DNA of 24,216 nt from an uncultured Lachnospiraceae bacterium (GCA_905203555.1 CAJKWK010000045.1:1-24216); one strand, 5' to 3'. Shown: positions 7,625 to 15,386, counted from the stretch's first letter. Notes: generated by a model from the letters alone, not told the origin. Made by a program: numbers and translations.

Positions 7625-8695
7625 TCAATAAGCCCATGGCTGTGTTTGAGTAACAACTTCTTCCCCTGTTTCAATTGCCTTTTCAATCATAAATGACAGA
7701 TACGTATCCTGCGCTGCCTCTCTAAGAGGATAAAAATCTTCTCCTGTTTCCACATATGTTTTCATCTTCTCAAGGCAGGATGCCACAGCTATTTCATCAT
7801 CATTCATTCTTGCCGGATAAAATGGATTTTTATAAACGCATTGATCTAAAAACATCATATCCTTATGCGCCCATTCTGTGTTGTTGTTTACCCCTACATC
7901 AAATCTTGAGATTTCTTGTGTCACCGGAACATTTTCCTCGGTCAAATATCTGACCGTCATGTCATTAATTTCTCCCTTTACCCCTTGAATATTCCAGCGT
8001 CTTGTACGAATCATAGAAAAATACTGTTCACCGGCAAAGTCCAAAAATGCTGTCTTTCCATTTTCAAAAGCAAGAGAAGCCCAATCTCTTTCAAATTGAA
8101 CTGTTTTCCCGCTTTGGTCAAAACCGCCTCTTCCATTGGTTGCTATGATATCGGATATAAATTTCTGTCCGCGAATCCTGCAGTTTTCAAATTGAATGCC
8201 TAAATATTTCCGAAACATACTTACTGCATGATATCCATGAAGAGCAGAAAGCATTGCGCCTGTAATTTCACCGAGAAATCCCTGTCGGATAATCTCCAGG
8301 CTTGCCGCATAATACGGTTGAAGGAAATATTGTTCGACGATCTGTACTTTTCCATTTAGTTTTTGAGTCATCTCCCACAAGTCACAAAGTTCTTTTACAT
8401 TCTGTGCCGGCGGCGTTTCGCAAAGGACCGGAACCTCTGCTTCCATCAATTTGACAAGATATTCTTTTACAATCGTACGCGGCACACATAACACTGCAAA
8501 ATCCGGGTTTGTTTTCAATGCTTCATCCAGATTCTCTGTAGCATATACCCCTTCTCTTTCTGCCACTTCTTCCGCACGCTGTTTTGTTCTCAATACTCCC
8601 GCACAGATTTCAAATCGTTCCGGCACCATTTTAGCTATACGATAGAAAAAATCCGCCCTCCATCCAAATCCAATTACAATAAATTTTGCTTTCAT
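7625..8695 (-). CDS. Gfo/Idh/MocA family oxidoreductase
   Basis: A 356-residue NAD(P)-dependent sugar oxidoreductase-like protein. The Rossmann start is KFIVIGFGWRADF (residues 4-16), and the second domain begins at about residue 120. The catalytic motif of this family is normally E-K-P; here the same place reads CETPPA (E93-T94-P95), so the usual catalytic lysine is Thr. The start has GGAG 8 bases upstream. It sits between the permease and sensor-kinase genes of one operon, which suggests it modifies the imported sugar or a breakdown product. Length is typical. The changed motif could mean different chemistry, use of another lysine, or loss of activity. Confidence 0.85.
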   Translation of the reverse strand: MKAKFIVIGFGWRADFFYRIAKMVPERFEICAGVLRTKQRAEEVAEREGVYATENLDEALKTNPDFAVLCVPRTIVKEYLVKLMEAEVPVLCETPPAQNVKELCDLWEMTQKLNGKVQIVEQYFLQPYYAASLEIIRQGFLGEITGAMLSALHGYHAVSMFRKYLGIQFENCRIRGQKFISDIIATNGRGGFDQSGKTVQFERDWASLAFENGKTAFLDFAGEQYFSMIRTRRWNIQGVKGEINDMTVRYLTEENVPVTQEISRFDVGVNNNTEWAHKDMMFLDQCVYKNPFYPARMNDDEIAVASCLEKMKTYVETGEDFYPLREAAQDTYLSFMIEKAIETGEEVVTQTQPWAY

Positions 8696-8795
8696 CTTTT
8701 TTTCTCCTACTATTTGTATTATCCTAAACTATACGTTTTAAAATACTGCAAGTTCTGCTCTGCCTCATCATATCATACTGAAGAGTCAAAGTCAC

Positions 8796-9617
8796 TCACC
8801 CTTTCACAGCTCCCGAAGTCATACCTGCCACAATCTGTTTCTGCAAAATAATAAACAGGATCAACATCGGCAAAACAGCCAATGTCAAAGCTCCGAACAC
8901 ATACTGCCAATCGCGGTTATATCTGCCGAAAAAACTATAAATAGACATTGCCACAGTCGCCTTTTTTGAAGATCCAAGATAAAACAATGGTATCATAAAA
9001 TTATTCCATACATCAATGGCTGTAATAACGATATTCGTAACCATAATTGGTTTAAGTACCGGGAACAGAACCCGAAATGTCATCTGCCAAAAATTACATC
9101 CGTCTATAATTGCTGCTTCGTCAATATCTCTTGGCACCCCTTTTACAAAACTACAAAATGTCATTACAGTAAACGGAATCCTAAGCGAAATAAAAATACA
9201 TATTACAGAGAAAAAAGTTCCGTATATATTCAATGCTTTTAACAAGAAGAAAATAGAAGCAATCTGAAGAGTAAGCGTAAGCCCAAAAATAAAATAATAA
9301 TACAATGATCTTGTCACTCTGTCATTTCTTCTTGATATCACAATACCGGCAACTGCACCAAAAAGTACCGATAACACTGTTACAGGAATTGTAATAATCG
9401 CACTATTCACATATCCCAGAAGAATCTTCCCCGATTCTAATACATGCGTATAGTTCGAAATAAGCCATTGTTTTGGCAATTTCAAATTAAACATTGCCGC
9501 TTCTGACTGTGATTTAAATGAACCTAAAATCATCATAAGAAACGGAACAACATAAATAAGCGCAAGCATAATCAGAAGGATTGATAATATAATTTCACCT
9601 TTTGTTCTTTTTTTCAT
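8796..9617 (-). CDS. carbohydrate ABC transporter permease (MalG-like)
   Basis: A 273-residue inner-membrane permease of the CUT1 family. There are about six helices, the first near residues 9-31. The cytoplasmic EAA loop (DEAAIIDGCNFWQM, then PVLKP), which docks the ATPase, is at about 168-190. The C-terminus reads QKQIVAGMTSGAVKG, the usual end of the MalG-side subunit. Its start codon overlaps the stop of the partner permease by one base (TAATG), so the two subunits are coupled. No ATPase gene is near, so a shared MsmK/UgpC-type ATPase elsewhere is probably used. The 100 bp between this gene and the oxidoreductase gene shows no clear terminator or promoter. Confidence 0.93.
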   Translation of the reverse strand: MKKRTKGEIILSILLIMLALIYVVPFLMMILGSFKSQSEAAMFNLKLPKQWLISNYTHVLESGKILLGYVNSAIITIPVTVLSVLFGAVAGIVISRRNDRVTRSLYYYFIFGLTLTLQIASIFFLLKALNIYGTFFSVICIFISLRIPFTVMTFCSFVKGVPRDIDEAAIIDGCNFWQMTFRVLFPVLKPIMVTNIVITAIDVWNNFMIPLFYLGSSKKATVAMSIYSFFGRYNRDWQYVFGALTLAVLPMLILFIILQKQIVAGMTSGAVKG

Positions 9618-10492
9618 TACATTTCAACCTCCTTCTTCGTAAAATATCTGTTCATAGTAAACGATATCAACACCACAATTACCGCAAGTATAATGGATCC
9701 TGCAGTTGATTCTCCTAAGAACCCAAGACTAAACGATTGATATGTATACGTAGACAACACCTGTGTATCAAAGCCCGGTCCGCCATTTGTAATAACATAT
9801 ATAATATCAAATACCTTCAATCCGCCTGCAATACTAAGTGTAACTACAACAGTAAGAGACGGAACGATCAACGGCAAGGTAATATGGCGAAATTTTTCAA
9901 AAGCTGACGCTCCATCCAATGTCGCACTTTCATAATAATCCATAGGAATCGCCTGAAGTCCCGATATAAAAATAAACATATTAAACCCTGCCCACATCCA
10001 TGTTTCCACAAGTATTACACTTCCGAGCGCAGTCCCATAACTGCCCAGCCAATCTGTTGCAAATCTTTCCAAACCAACAAGCATCAAAGCATTGTTAAGA
10101 AGTCCTCGATTTGCAAGAATAGATTTAAATAAAACTCCCACAACTGTAATACTGATCACGCATGGTGCATAATAAATCGTCCTCAAAATCCCCCTTGCGG
10201 CCACCTTTTTTACAAGAGCAAGTGCGAGCAGAAATCCCAAAGTAGTTTTTAAGATTGTTGTCAGTGCTGCAAAAATAAAAGTATTTGCAATCGACCGAAT
10301 AAATACCGGATCTTTCAACAATTCCCCATAATTTGCCAATCCAATAACCGCCGGTTCATACAATCGTTCTATATTCCAGTTGGTAAACGAAAATACAAAA
10401 CTGATCAAAATCGGAATGACCGAAAATACAGTATAAATAACCAGCGCCGGAATAAGCGCCCATAATGGATACAACGACTTTTTCCCTTTCAT
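9617..10492 (-). CDS. carbohydrate ABC transporter permease (MalF-like)
   Basis: A 291-residue CUT1 permease. It has a short cytoplasmic N-terminus, a first helix at about 10-34 (LWALIPALVIYTVFSVIPIL), about six helices in all, and the EAA loop DYYESATLDGASAFEKFRH followed by LPLIVP. It pairs with the MalG-like subunit encoded directly after it. It is separated from the binding-protein gene by 121 bp holding a hairpin with a U-run, which probably lowers permease expression relative to the binding protein. The substrate cannot be read from the sequence. Confidence 0.93.
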   Translation of the reverse strand: MKGKKSLYPLWALIPALVIYTVFSVIPILISFVFSFTNWNIERLYEPAVIGLANYGELLKDPVFIRSIANTFIFAALTTILKTTLGFLLALALVKKVAARGILRTIYYAPCVISITVVGVLFKSILANRGLLNNALMLVGLERFATDWLGSYGTALGSVILVETWMWAGFNMFIFISGLQAIPMDYYESATLDGASAFEKFRHITLPLIVPSLTVVVTLSIAGGLKVFDIIYVITNGGPGFDTQVLSTYTYQSFSLGFLGESTAGSIILAVIVVLISFTMNRYFTKKEVEM

Positions 10493-10574
10493 AATCTGTC
10501 AAATCCTTTCCGAAAACGAAATTTCACATACATGTCCTAACCATTTATTCCAACATCTTTATTGCAGAAAAAAG

Positions 10575-10601
10575 GAGGTCCGGGCATTCTGTCCGAACCT
10601 C
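10575..10601 (-). terminator. intra-operon terminator/attenuator after the binding-protein gene
   Basis: Arms 10575-10583 and 10593-10601 form a 9-bp stem with one wobble and a 9-base loop. On the minus strand it is followed by CTTTTTTC. It lies 12 bp after the binding-protein stop, and the two permease genes follow. A leaky terminator here would give more binding protein than permease. Confidence 0.7.
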
Positions 10602-10613
10602 GCATACTAACGG

Positions 10614-11942
10614 CTATTCCCAGCCCTCTGCTCCTTTTTCTGTCATAAACTTATTGACATCCTGCTGGAAACGGTCAAGAACAGCTTTACCATCCATATT
10701 TCCTTTTGACGGTGCTTCCAGGAAATATACCCAAAGCGTATTTCCAAACAACGGCTGAAGTGTATCAATATATTGATTCATCTGCGCAACTACTCTTCCG
10801 CTTTCCATATATTCATTGTAAATCTTCGGAATATCTGGGTTCATAGCCTCTTCATTTCCATCAACACCTTCTATATTAGGAAATCCCGGTCGTGACTCAA
10901 AGTAAATGTTGCCATATTCAGGAGTACTCCATAATTCAAACACTTCTTTAATCGTATCAAGCTTCTCTGTATCTTTATTTACAGCAATTCCCATCGCTGT
11001 TGGAAGATATGCAAGAACATCATTGTTGTCATATCCAACCGGCGGATTAAAAATAGAAAAATCTGCATCCGGATAGGATTCCTCAATTGAGGTAAGAATC
11101 TCTGTTGCTCCGTAAATCATCGCAATTTCACCGCTTGCCAATCTTCCCAAAATCTCATCATAACTAACCGTCATATAATCTTCATTAACATATCCTTTTT
11201 TAAACAAATCCAGATACTCGTCTATAACGGCTGCCATTTCCGGATAATCATTAAATTCTGCTTGGTTTGTAAGAATCTTTTCTGCAAAATCTTCACATAC
11301 TTCTCCTGTTCCAAGAGCTCTTGACATACCAGAAGTCATCCAGATTTGCGGAACCCATGTATCTGATGGCACTGCAATTGGTGTAATTCCATCTGCTTTC
11401 AACTGGTCGCAGATTGCATAAAATTCATCCAATGTTTTCGGAAGTTCTGAAATTCCCTGTTCCTCAAATACTGTCTTATTGTAAATCAATCCCTGGAAAC
11501 CATTTGATGCTTCAAAGCAATAGCCATAATGTTTTCCGTTATATTCTGTAAGTTCCGGAGCAATCACTTTTGACATCCATGCTTCGTCATCCAACGGTAC
11601 AAAAAACTCTTCCGGATTTACAGCCGCAAACAAATCTGCAAACTGATATACGACAAGATCCGGAGCTTCATGAGAATTTAATCTCATTTTCATAAGATTG
11701 TCATACTGATCATCCGGGATAACCTCGAATTCGATAGAAATATTTTCCTCTTCGTTCAGTTTTTCTACCATATTCTGAAGTCCTGAATACCATCTGGATT
11801 GCTGAACCATACCTGTCAATTCAACTTTCTCTTTTTTGTCCCCATCAGTATCGTTTCCAGATGTACTTCCGCAGGCTGCCAATGATATCGTCATTGCTGC
11901 TGCAAGTGCTGATGCAAGTATTTTTTTATATCTGTTCTTCAC
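10614..11942 (-). CDS. extracellular sugar-binding lipoprotein of an ABC importer
   Basis: A 442-residue family 1 solute-binding protein. The start is GTG (11942-11940) with GGAGG nine bases upstream. Residues 1-24 are a lipoprotein signal (KNRYKK, hydrophobic stretch, lipobox LAAC with lipidated C24), followed by a Ser/Gly/Asp-rich tether. The mature part has the usual two-lobe pattern, with markers such as GLIYNKTVFEEQGI and a C-terminal helix ending FMTEKGAEGWE. It is the first gene of the operon with the two CUT1 permeases, the oxidoreductase and the sensor/regulator pair. It would deliver a mono- or oligosaccharide, but the sugar cannot be named from the sequence. Confidence 0.92.
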   Translation of the reverse strand: MKNRYKKILASALAAAMTISLAACGSTSGNDTDGDKKEKVELTGMVQQSRWYSGLQNMVEKLNEEENISIEFEVIPDDQYDNLMKMRLNSHEAPDLVVYQFADLFAAVNPEEFFVPLDDEAWMSKVIAPELTEYNGKHYGYCFEASNGFQGLIYNKTVFEEQGISELPKTLDEFYAICDQLKADGITPIAVPSDTWVPQIWMTSGMSRALGTGEVCEDFAEKILTNQAEFNDYPEMAAVIDEYLDLFKKGYVNEDYMTVSYDEILGRLASGEIAMIYGATEILTSIEESYPDADFSIFNPPVGYDNNDVLAYLPTAMGIAVNKDTEKLDTIKEVFELWSTPEYGNIYFESRPGFPNIEGVDGNEEAMNPDIPKIYNEYMESGRVVAQMNQYIDTLQPLFGNTLWVYFLEAPSKGNMDGKAVLDRFQQDVNKFMTEKGAEGWE

Positions 11943-11965
11943 TATCTTTTTCCTCCATTTTTTAT

Positions 11966-12016
11966 TGAGCGCTCATCTGTTATCACTAGTATAACTGAAA
12001 AAAACACTCTTATAAA
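11966..12016 (-). promoter_or_regulatory. promoter of the sugar operon with two palindromic sites
   Basis: On the minus strand there is a -10 TATACT (11993-11988) and, 17 bp upstream, TTTATA (12016-12011, 4 of 6 consensus bases). The -10 lies inside an imperfect dyad with perfect ends, GTTAT-7-ATAAC (11979-11995). About 6 bases after the expected start is the perfect 10-bp palindrome TGAGCGCTCA (11966-11975). Its GAGCGCTC core matches the ideal lac operator core, so a LacI-family repressor could bind there. No such repressor is encoded in the window. Confidence 0.5.
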
Positions 12017-12051
12017 ATGGCATTTTTTAAACAAAAATATGGAAAATATAA

Positions 12052-12082
12052 AAATGCGGAAAATTCTCACTCTACCGCATTT
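12052..12082 (-). terminator. hairpin terminator after the ktrA remnant
   Basis: Perfect 8-bp arms AAATGCGG (12052-12059) and CCGCATTT (12075-12082) flank a 15-base loop. On the minus strand the stem runs into TTTTTATATTTTCC. It lies 15 bp beyond the stop of the ktrA-like remnant. Confidence 0.65.
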
Positions 12083-12097
12083 CTTAACTAAGTATTT

Positions 12098-12574
12098 TTA
12101 GATATAAAAGCACTTTTGGATATCCCGACTAGATCCCAGCACCAACATCGTACTGCCTTCCGGAATCTTTGTGTCTGATCTGATGCTCAGATCCAGTGCT
12201 CCATTCTGTTTAAACGCCATAATATTGATATGATGATTGTTTCGAATATCCAGTTCTCCAACTGTTTTTCCTACCCATGCCTCAGGAATCATGATTTCAA
12301 AAATTGCATGTTCCTCATCCAGCTCAATATAATCTAAAATATGATCTGCACTGTATCGGATTGCCGTCCAGATTGCCAATTGTTTTTCCGGATATACTAC
12401 ATCATCAGCGCCATTTCTCAGCAAAAACTTTGCATGCACATCCCTTGCGGCCCTGGATACAACAAATTTAGCTCCCAATTCTTTTAAACGTGAAGTTGTT
12501 TCCAAAGAACTCTGGAAATTATCTCCGATTGCAACAATACACACATCAAAATTGCGAACTCCCAAGGATTCCAT
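12098..12574 (-). pseudogene. ktrA: 5'-truncated KtrA/TrkA-type potassium channel regulator
   Basis: The 158-residue frame matches the later part of an RCK protein. It has the second half of the NAD/nucleotide-binding Rossmann domain (SLGVRNFDVCIVAIGDNFQ, then AKFVVSRAARDVHAKFLLRNGADDVVYPEKQLA) and the RCK-C domain (IPEAWVGKTVGELDIRN, then STMLVLG). The first 60 or so residues, holding the GxGxxG nucleotide site, are missing, and an in-frame TAA lies four codons upstream of the ATG. That ATG stands where family members have an ordinary codon just before the conserved ESLGVR. Full-length members are about 220 residues. No KtrB-type channel is in the window. The remaining sequence is well preserved, so the truncation looks recent, unless it is an assembly artefact. 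Confidence 0.75.
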
Positions 12575-12644
12575 GGAGCATTTTTAATTTCATGGTACAG
12601 TTATCAGTTCAGATATTGTTCCATGAATAATTCAGGAAAAAATA

Positions 12645-12674
12645 TTGACACAGACTTTAAGAAATCTGTGTCAA
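12645..12674 (-). terminator. terminator overlapping the end of bcp
   Basis: Perfect 10-bp arms TTGACACAGA and TCTGTGTCAA (12645-12654 and 12665-12674) flank a 10-base loop. On the minus strand TATTTTTTCC follows. The first arm lies inside the last codons of the peroxiredoxin gene and its TAA stop is in the loop. This is a compact rho-independent terminator. Confidence 0.85.
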
Positions 12675-13112
12675 CATTTTTTCCGGATCTTCCGCCGCTT
12701 TTACTTTGTCGTTTGCCTGAATGATGATTCCTTCTTCATCAATCAAATATGTGGTTCTCACCACGCCCATGGAAACTTTTCCGTAATTTTTCTTTTCTTT
12801 CCACACATCATACGCTTTGATGACTTCTAACTCCGTATCAGAAAGCAGGGTAAAAGTTAATCCCTGTTTTTCCTCAAACCGCTTATGGGATGCTACGCTG
12901 TCCTTGCTGATTCCCAGAACTACCACACCCTTTTCTTCAAACTGCGGATAACGCTCACTATATCCACATGCCTGCTTGGTACATCCGGGAGTATTATCTC
13001 TTGGATAAAAGTAAAGAATCACTTTCTTTCCTCTGTAATCTTTTAAACTATGCATTTCACCATTCTGATCCGGCAATGTAAAATCCGGCGCTAAAATTCC
13101 TGTTTCTAACAT
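12657..13112 (-). CDS. bcp: thioredoxin-dependent peroxiredoxin (Bcp/PrxQ)
   Basis: A 151-residue cytosolic peroxiredoxin that reduces hydrogen peroxide and organic peroxides using thioredoxin. The family signature is complete: APDFTLPDQNG at residues 8-18, YFYPRDNTPGCTKQACGY with peroxidatic Cys in PGCT and a resolving Cys five residues later (the PrxQ pattern), and GISKDSVASHKRF. Length is normal. The start at 13112 has AAGGAG with good spacing. It is monocistronic, with its own promoter upstream (13151-13180) and a terminator over its stop. Nothing suggests a link to the flanking sugar operons. Confidence 0.95.
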   Translation of the reverse strand: MLETGILAPDFTLPDQNGEMHSLKDYRGKKVILYFYPRDNTPGCTKQACGYSERYPQFEEKGVVVLGISKDSVASHKRFEEKQGLTFTLLSDTELEVIKAYDVWKEKKNYGKVSMGVVRTTYLIDEEGIIIQANDKVKAAEDPEKMLTQIS

Positions 13113-13150
13113 CGAATCACTCCTTTCGATTCATTTCCTATTTGCTCTTT

Positions 13151-13180
13151 ATTATATCTGTATTACATGTCTGTCTGCAA
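13151..13180 (-). promoter_or_regulatory. bcp promoter
   Basis: On the minus strand there is a -35 TTGCAG (13180-13175), an 18-bp spacer and a perfect TATAAT (13156-13151), about 38 bases before the bcp start codon. The -35 overlaps one arm of the inverted repeat at 13177-13195. Confidence 0.7.
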
Positions 13181-13195
13181 CAATTATCTTGTTGC
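13177..13195. repeat. inverted repeat between the raffinose operon and bcp
   Basis: GCAACAA-TTATC-TTGTTGC is a perfect 7-bp inverted repeat with a 5-base loop. It lies 17 bp after the last stop of the raffinose operon, but no U-run follows on either strand, so it is not a classical terminator. It overlaps the bcp -35, so it could be an operator for bcp or a 3'-end stabilising hairpin of the operon. Confidence 0.45.
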
Positions 13196-13211
13196 TTTGC
13201 CACTTCTTTTT

Positions 13212-15386
13212 TTACTTTTCATATTTTATTTCAAACTGATAGTCTTCCATATTTGCCGACAATATTGCTTTTTCTCCAGCATTTTCCCATGTGATTTTCA
13301 ACCAATTCTCCTCTGCTTTTATTTCCATGGCTGCCCCGATCCCAAATGCTTTGCAGGAATTTCGAAATTTGAGTAACATCAGTTGATTTTTTACAACATC
13401 CTTTTGTAATAACTCCTGAATTTCCTGTTTCTTCAAATTTGTGCGATTGATTTCTTTATGTCCTCCTGCTCCAGCTTTCTTTACTGCATCATAATCATTC
13501 TTTCCTGCAAACAGATCCAAATACCATATTTGTGGTTTCCCAGGCATAAACAATTGAATTGCGCGAGCAAGCAAAAACTTACTCTCATTTTCTCCTAACG
13601 CACTAAAATACGTTGTATTCACCTGATAATATATGTTCTTTTGTCCATGAAGATTTTTTACATACCCACCTCTGGCTATCAGTATTTCAATCAGCTTTTG
13701 AATATCTTCTTCCGGCAGCAAACCTTTCAGATCCAAAAGCGGAATCCCGTCATGACATCCCAGCATATTTACTGTTTGAATTTTTTCACGATATACTTCT
13801 TTCGCCCACATCTCCAGGTACTTAGTCCTATGATTTTCGAGTGCATCTATAATCAATCCTGGAAGGAAAAAATCATAAGTCATATAACCTTTTTCAGCTA
13901 ATTTTTTATAGATTCCTTCCGAATAAGATGCATGTATCTCAGGTAAAAGTGTCAAACCGTATAAATCTGCCAATTCTTTTATCCGACTTAATAAATCCCA
14001 TGTCCCCGGTTCATTTAAAAAGTTCTTTTCCCCCGGTTCTTTCGGTGCATAGGCAAACGCATCCAATCGAACAATACCAGCACCATATCCTGCCAGCTTT
14101 TCTAACGTCTCATTATAGAACTTCCACACAAGGGGCGATTTAATATTCAGATCCATTTGTCCATAGTATTGCGGGTATCGTTCTTCCTGATAAAACGTAT
14201 TCCAATAAGGCACTTTTTTTCCATCTGGAAATTGAACCATAAGGATCGGTAACTCTGGTTTTCGTAAAAACATCTTTTGCAAATATTTGTCTTCCGGTTT
14301 AATAAAACCTTCTTCCGTCATATCTCCATAACCCTTCCAAAATTCATTCCAATTGATAAAAAAATCTTTATACTCTGATTGTTCCCCATATTTCACAAGA
14401 TTTTGAAACTGTGGCGATTGTGCCGATGCATGATTCAATATAAAATCCAATTTCAAATCTATATCCAGTGCTTTTAACTCCTCTAAATCTTTTTGCGTCG
14501 CAACCGCCTCATCAATATCATAATCAATCACAGAAAATCCACGATCTAAATCGGAATGATAAAGACTCGGAAGAATATAGAAAGATTGAAAGGCTCCTTT
14601 GACTTCTTTTTCATTCAGGAAAGTAACAATATCAGAAAGTTTTCCTCCCAGACTATCTGGATAAGCATTTAGCATCGGTCCGTTTTTATCTTGATATGCC
14701 TGATTTTCTTTTATAGGAATTGATAGTTTTCCGGAAAGGTTCATAATAATTTTTGCTCTTGGAGCTTGTCGTTCCAGAAGTTCTTGTTCTATTTTTAAAA
14801 CAAGTGCTGTAAATGGGCTATCTATATCCGCATCTCTGTTCCGTTCCATACGATACCGCAGTGTTTCCTCCGGAGTACTTCGTAAATAAATTGGAATATC
14901 TATCTTTTTCAATCTTTCATTATTTCCATGAGTCCACTCTAAGAGAAGAATATCTATTTCTGAAAAATCCTCATTTTTTTCATAGATTTTTTCTTTCTCA
15001 GAGTCTATATATCTAATAGTAATCTGTGATTTTTTTTCTCTAAACGATGTAATTACTTGATTGACTGCATCATAATCAATTTCTTTGTCTGTTCCCAAAT
15101 ATTTTTCCAGACCTTTGCGCCCATCGCATTCATAAACGCGTCGGCGTTCTGTATCATTTTGTCTGGGAACGCGATGAGGATAATGATCTCCCGCTAAAAT
15201 AAATACATGAAACCCTTCTGCTTCCAGATATTCCGCTAACTCTTTTGATATCCAGGTCTTTCCTGCACCTGACCCTCCATACAAAGATAGGATTGCGCGA
15301 CCTTGATTTTTCTCCAATACATCTGGTAATAATTTTTTTATTTCTCCCCATAATACCTGTGAATTCTTTTTCCTTCTTACTTCCAT
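13212..15386 (-). CDS. bifunctional fusion: sucrose kinase-like domain plus sucrose(-6-phosphate) phosphorylase-like GH13_18 domain
   Basis: One 724-residue protein with two enzymes. Residues 1 to about 222 are a P-loop kinase: Walker A GGSGAGKT at 37-44, then AGDHYPHRVP and LLLEWTHGNN, the pattern of the kinase half of R. gnavus AgaSK, which phosphorylates sucrose on its glucose moiety. From about 239 to 724 it is a GH13_18 sucrose phosphorylase-like barrel (NAYPDSLGGKLSDI, then DRGFSVIDYD, then DFILNHAS). The expected nucleophile is D442 (RLDAFAY), acid/base E483 (LPEIH) and third Asp D546 (CHDGIP). The inferred joint reaction is sucrose plus ATP to sucrose 6-phosphate, then phosphorolysis to glucose 1-phosphate and fructose 6-phosphate. 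The ATG has AGGTGG seven bases upstream, inside the galactosidase gene, and the genes overlap by 10 bp in different frames. It is the last gene of the operon. In AgaSK the kinase sits on the galactosidase instead. Confidence 0.88.
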   Translation of the reverse strand: MEVRRKKNSQVLWGEIKKLLPDVLEKNQGRAILSLYGGSGAGKTWISKELAEYLEAEGFHVFILAGDHYPHRVPRQNDTERRRVYECDGRKGLEKYLGTDKEIDYDAVNQVITSFREKKSQITIRYIDSEKEKIYEKNEDFSEIDILLLEWTHGNNERLKKIDIPIYLRSTPEETLRYRMERNRDADIDSPFTALVLKIEQELLERQAPRAKIIMNLSGKLSIPIKENQAYQDKNGPMLNAYPDSLGGKLSDIVTFLNEKEVKGAFQSFYILPSLYHSDLDRGFSVIDYDIDEAVATQKDLEELKALDIDLKLDFILNHASAQSPQFQNLVKYGEQSEYKDFFINWNEFWKGYGDMTEEGFIKPEDKYLQKMFLRKPELPILMVQFPDGKKVPYWNTFYQEERYPQYYGQMDLNIKSPLVWKFYNETLEKLAGYGAGIVRLDAFAYAPKEPGEKNFLNEPGTWDLLSRIKELADLYGLTLLPEIHASYSEGIYKKLAEKGYMTYDFFLPGLIIDALENHRTKYLEMWAKEVYREKIQTVNMLGCHDGIPLLDLKGLLPEEDIQKLIEILIARGGYVKNLHGQKNIYYQVNTTYFSALGENESKFLLARAIQLFMPGKPQIWYLDLFAGKNDYDAVKKAGAGGHKEINRTNLKKQEIQELLQKDVVKNQLMLLKFRNSCKAFGIGAAMEIKAEENWLKITWENAGEKAILSANMEDYQFEIKYEK

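Noticed and set aside
10501..10540. CcpA-type catabolite (cre) site in the region between permease and binding-protein genes
   Set aside because: A GAAAACGAAATTTC-like stretch is present, but its spacing does not fit the cre consensus. No better match was seen at the msm promoter.
12569..12626. Inverted CATGG/CCATG sequences upstream of the ktrA remnant as an attachment site or IS footprint
   Set aside because: The arms are only about 7 bp with a 26-bp gap and match nothing recognisable. No duplicated flank was found.
13177..13195. Rho-independent terminator of the raffinose operon
   Set aside because: The stem is perfect, but it is AT-rich and no run of T follows on the minus strand, so it is listed only as an inverted repeat.
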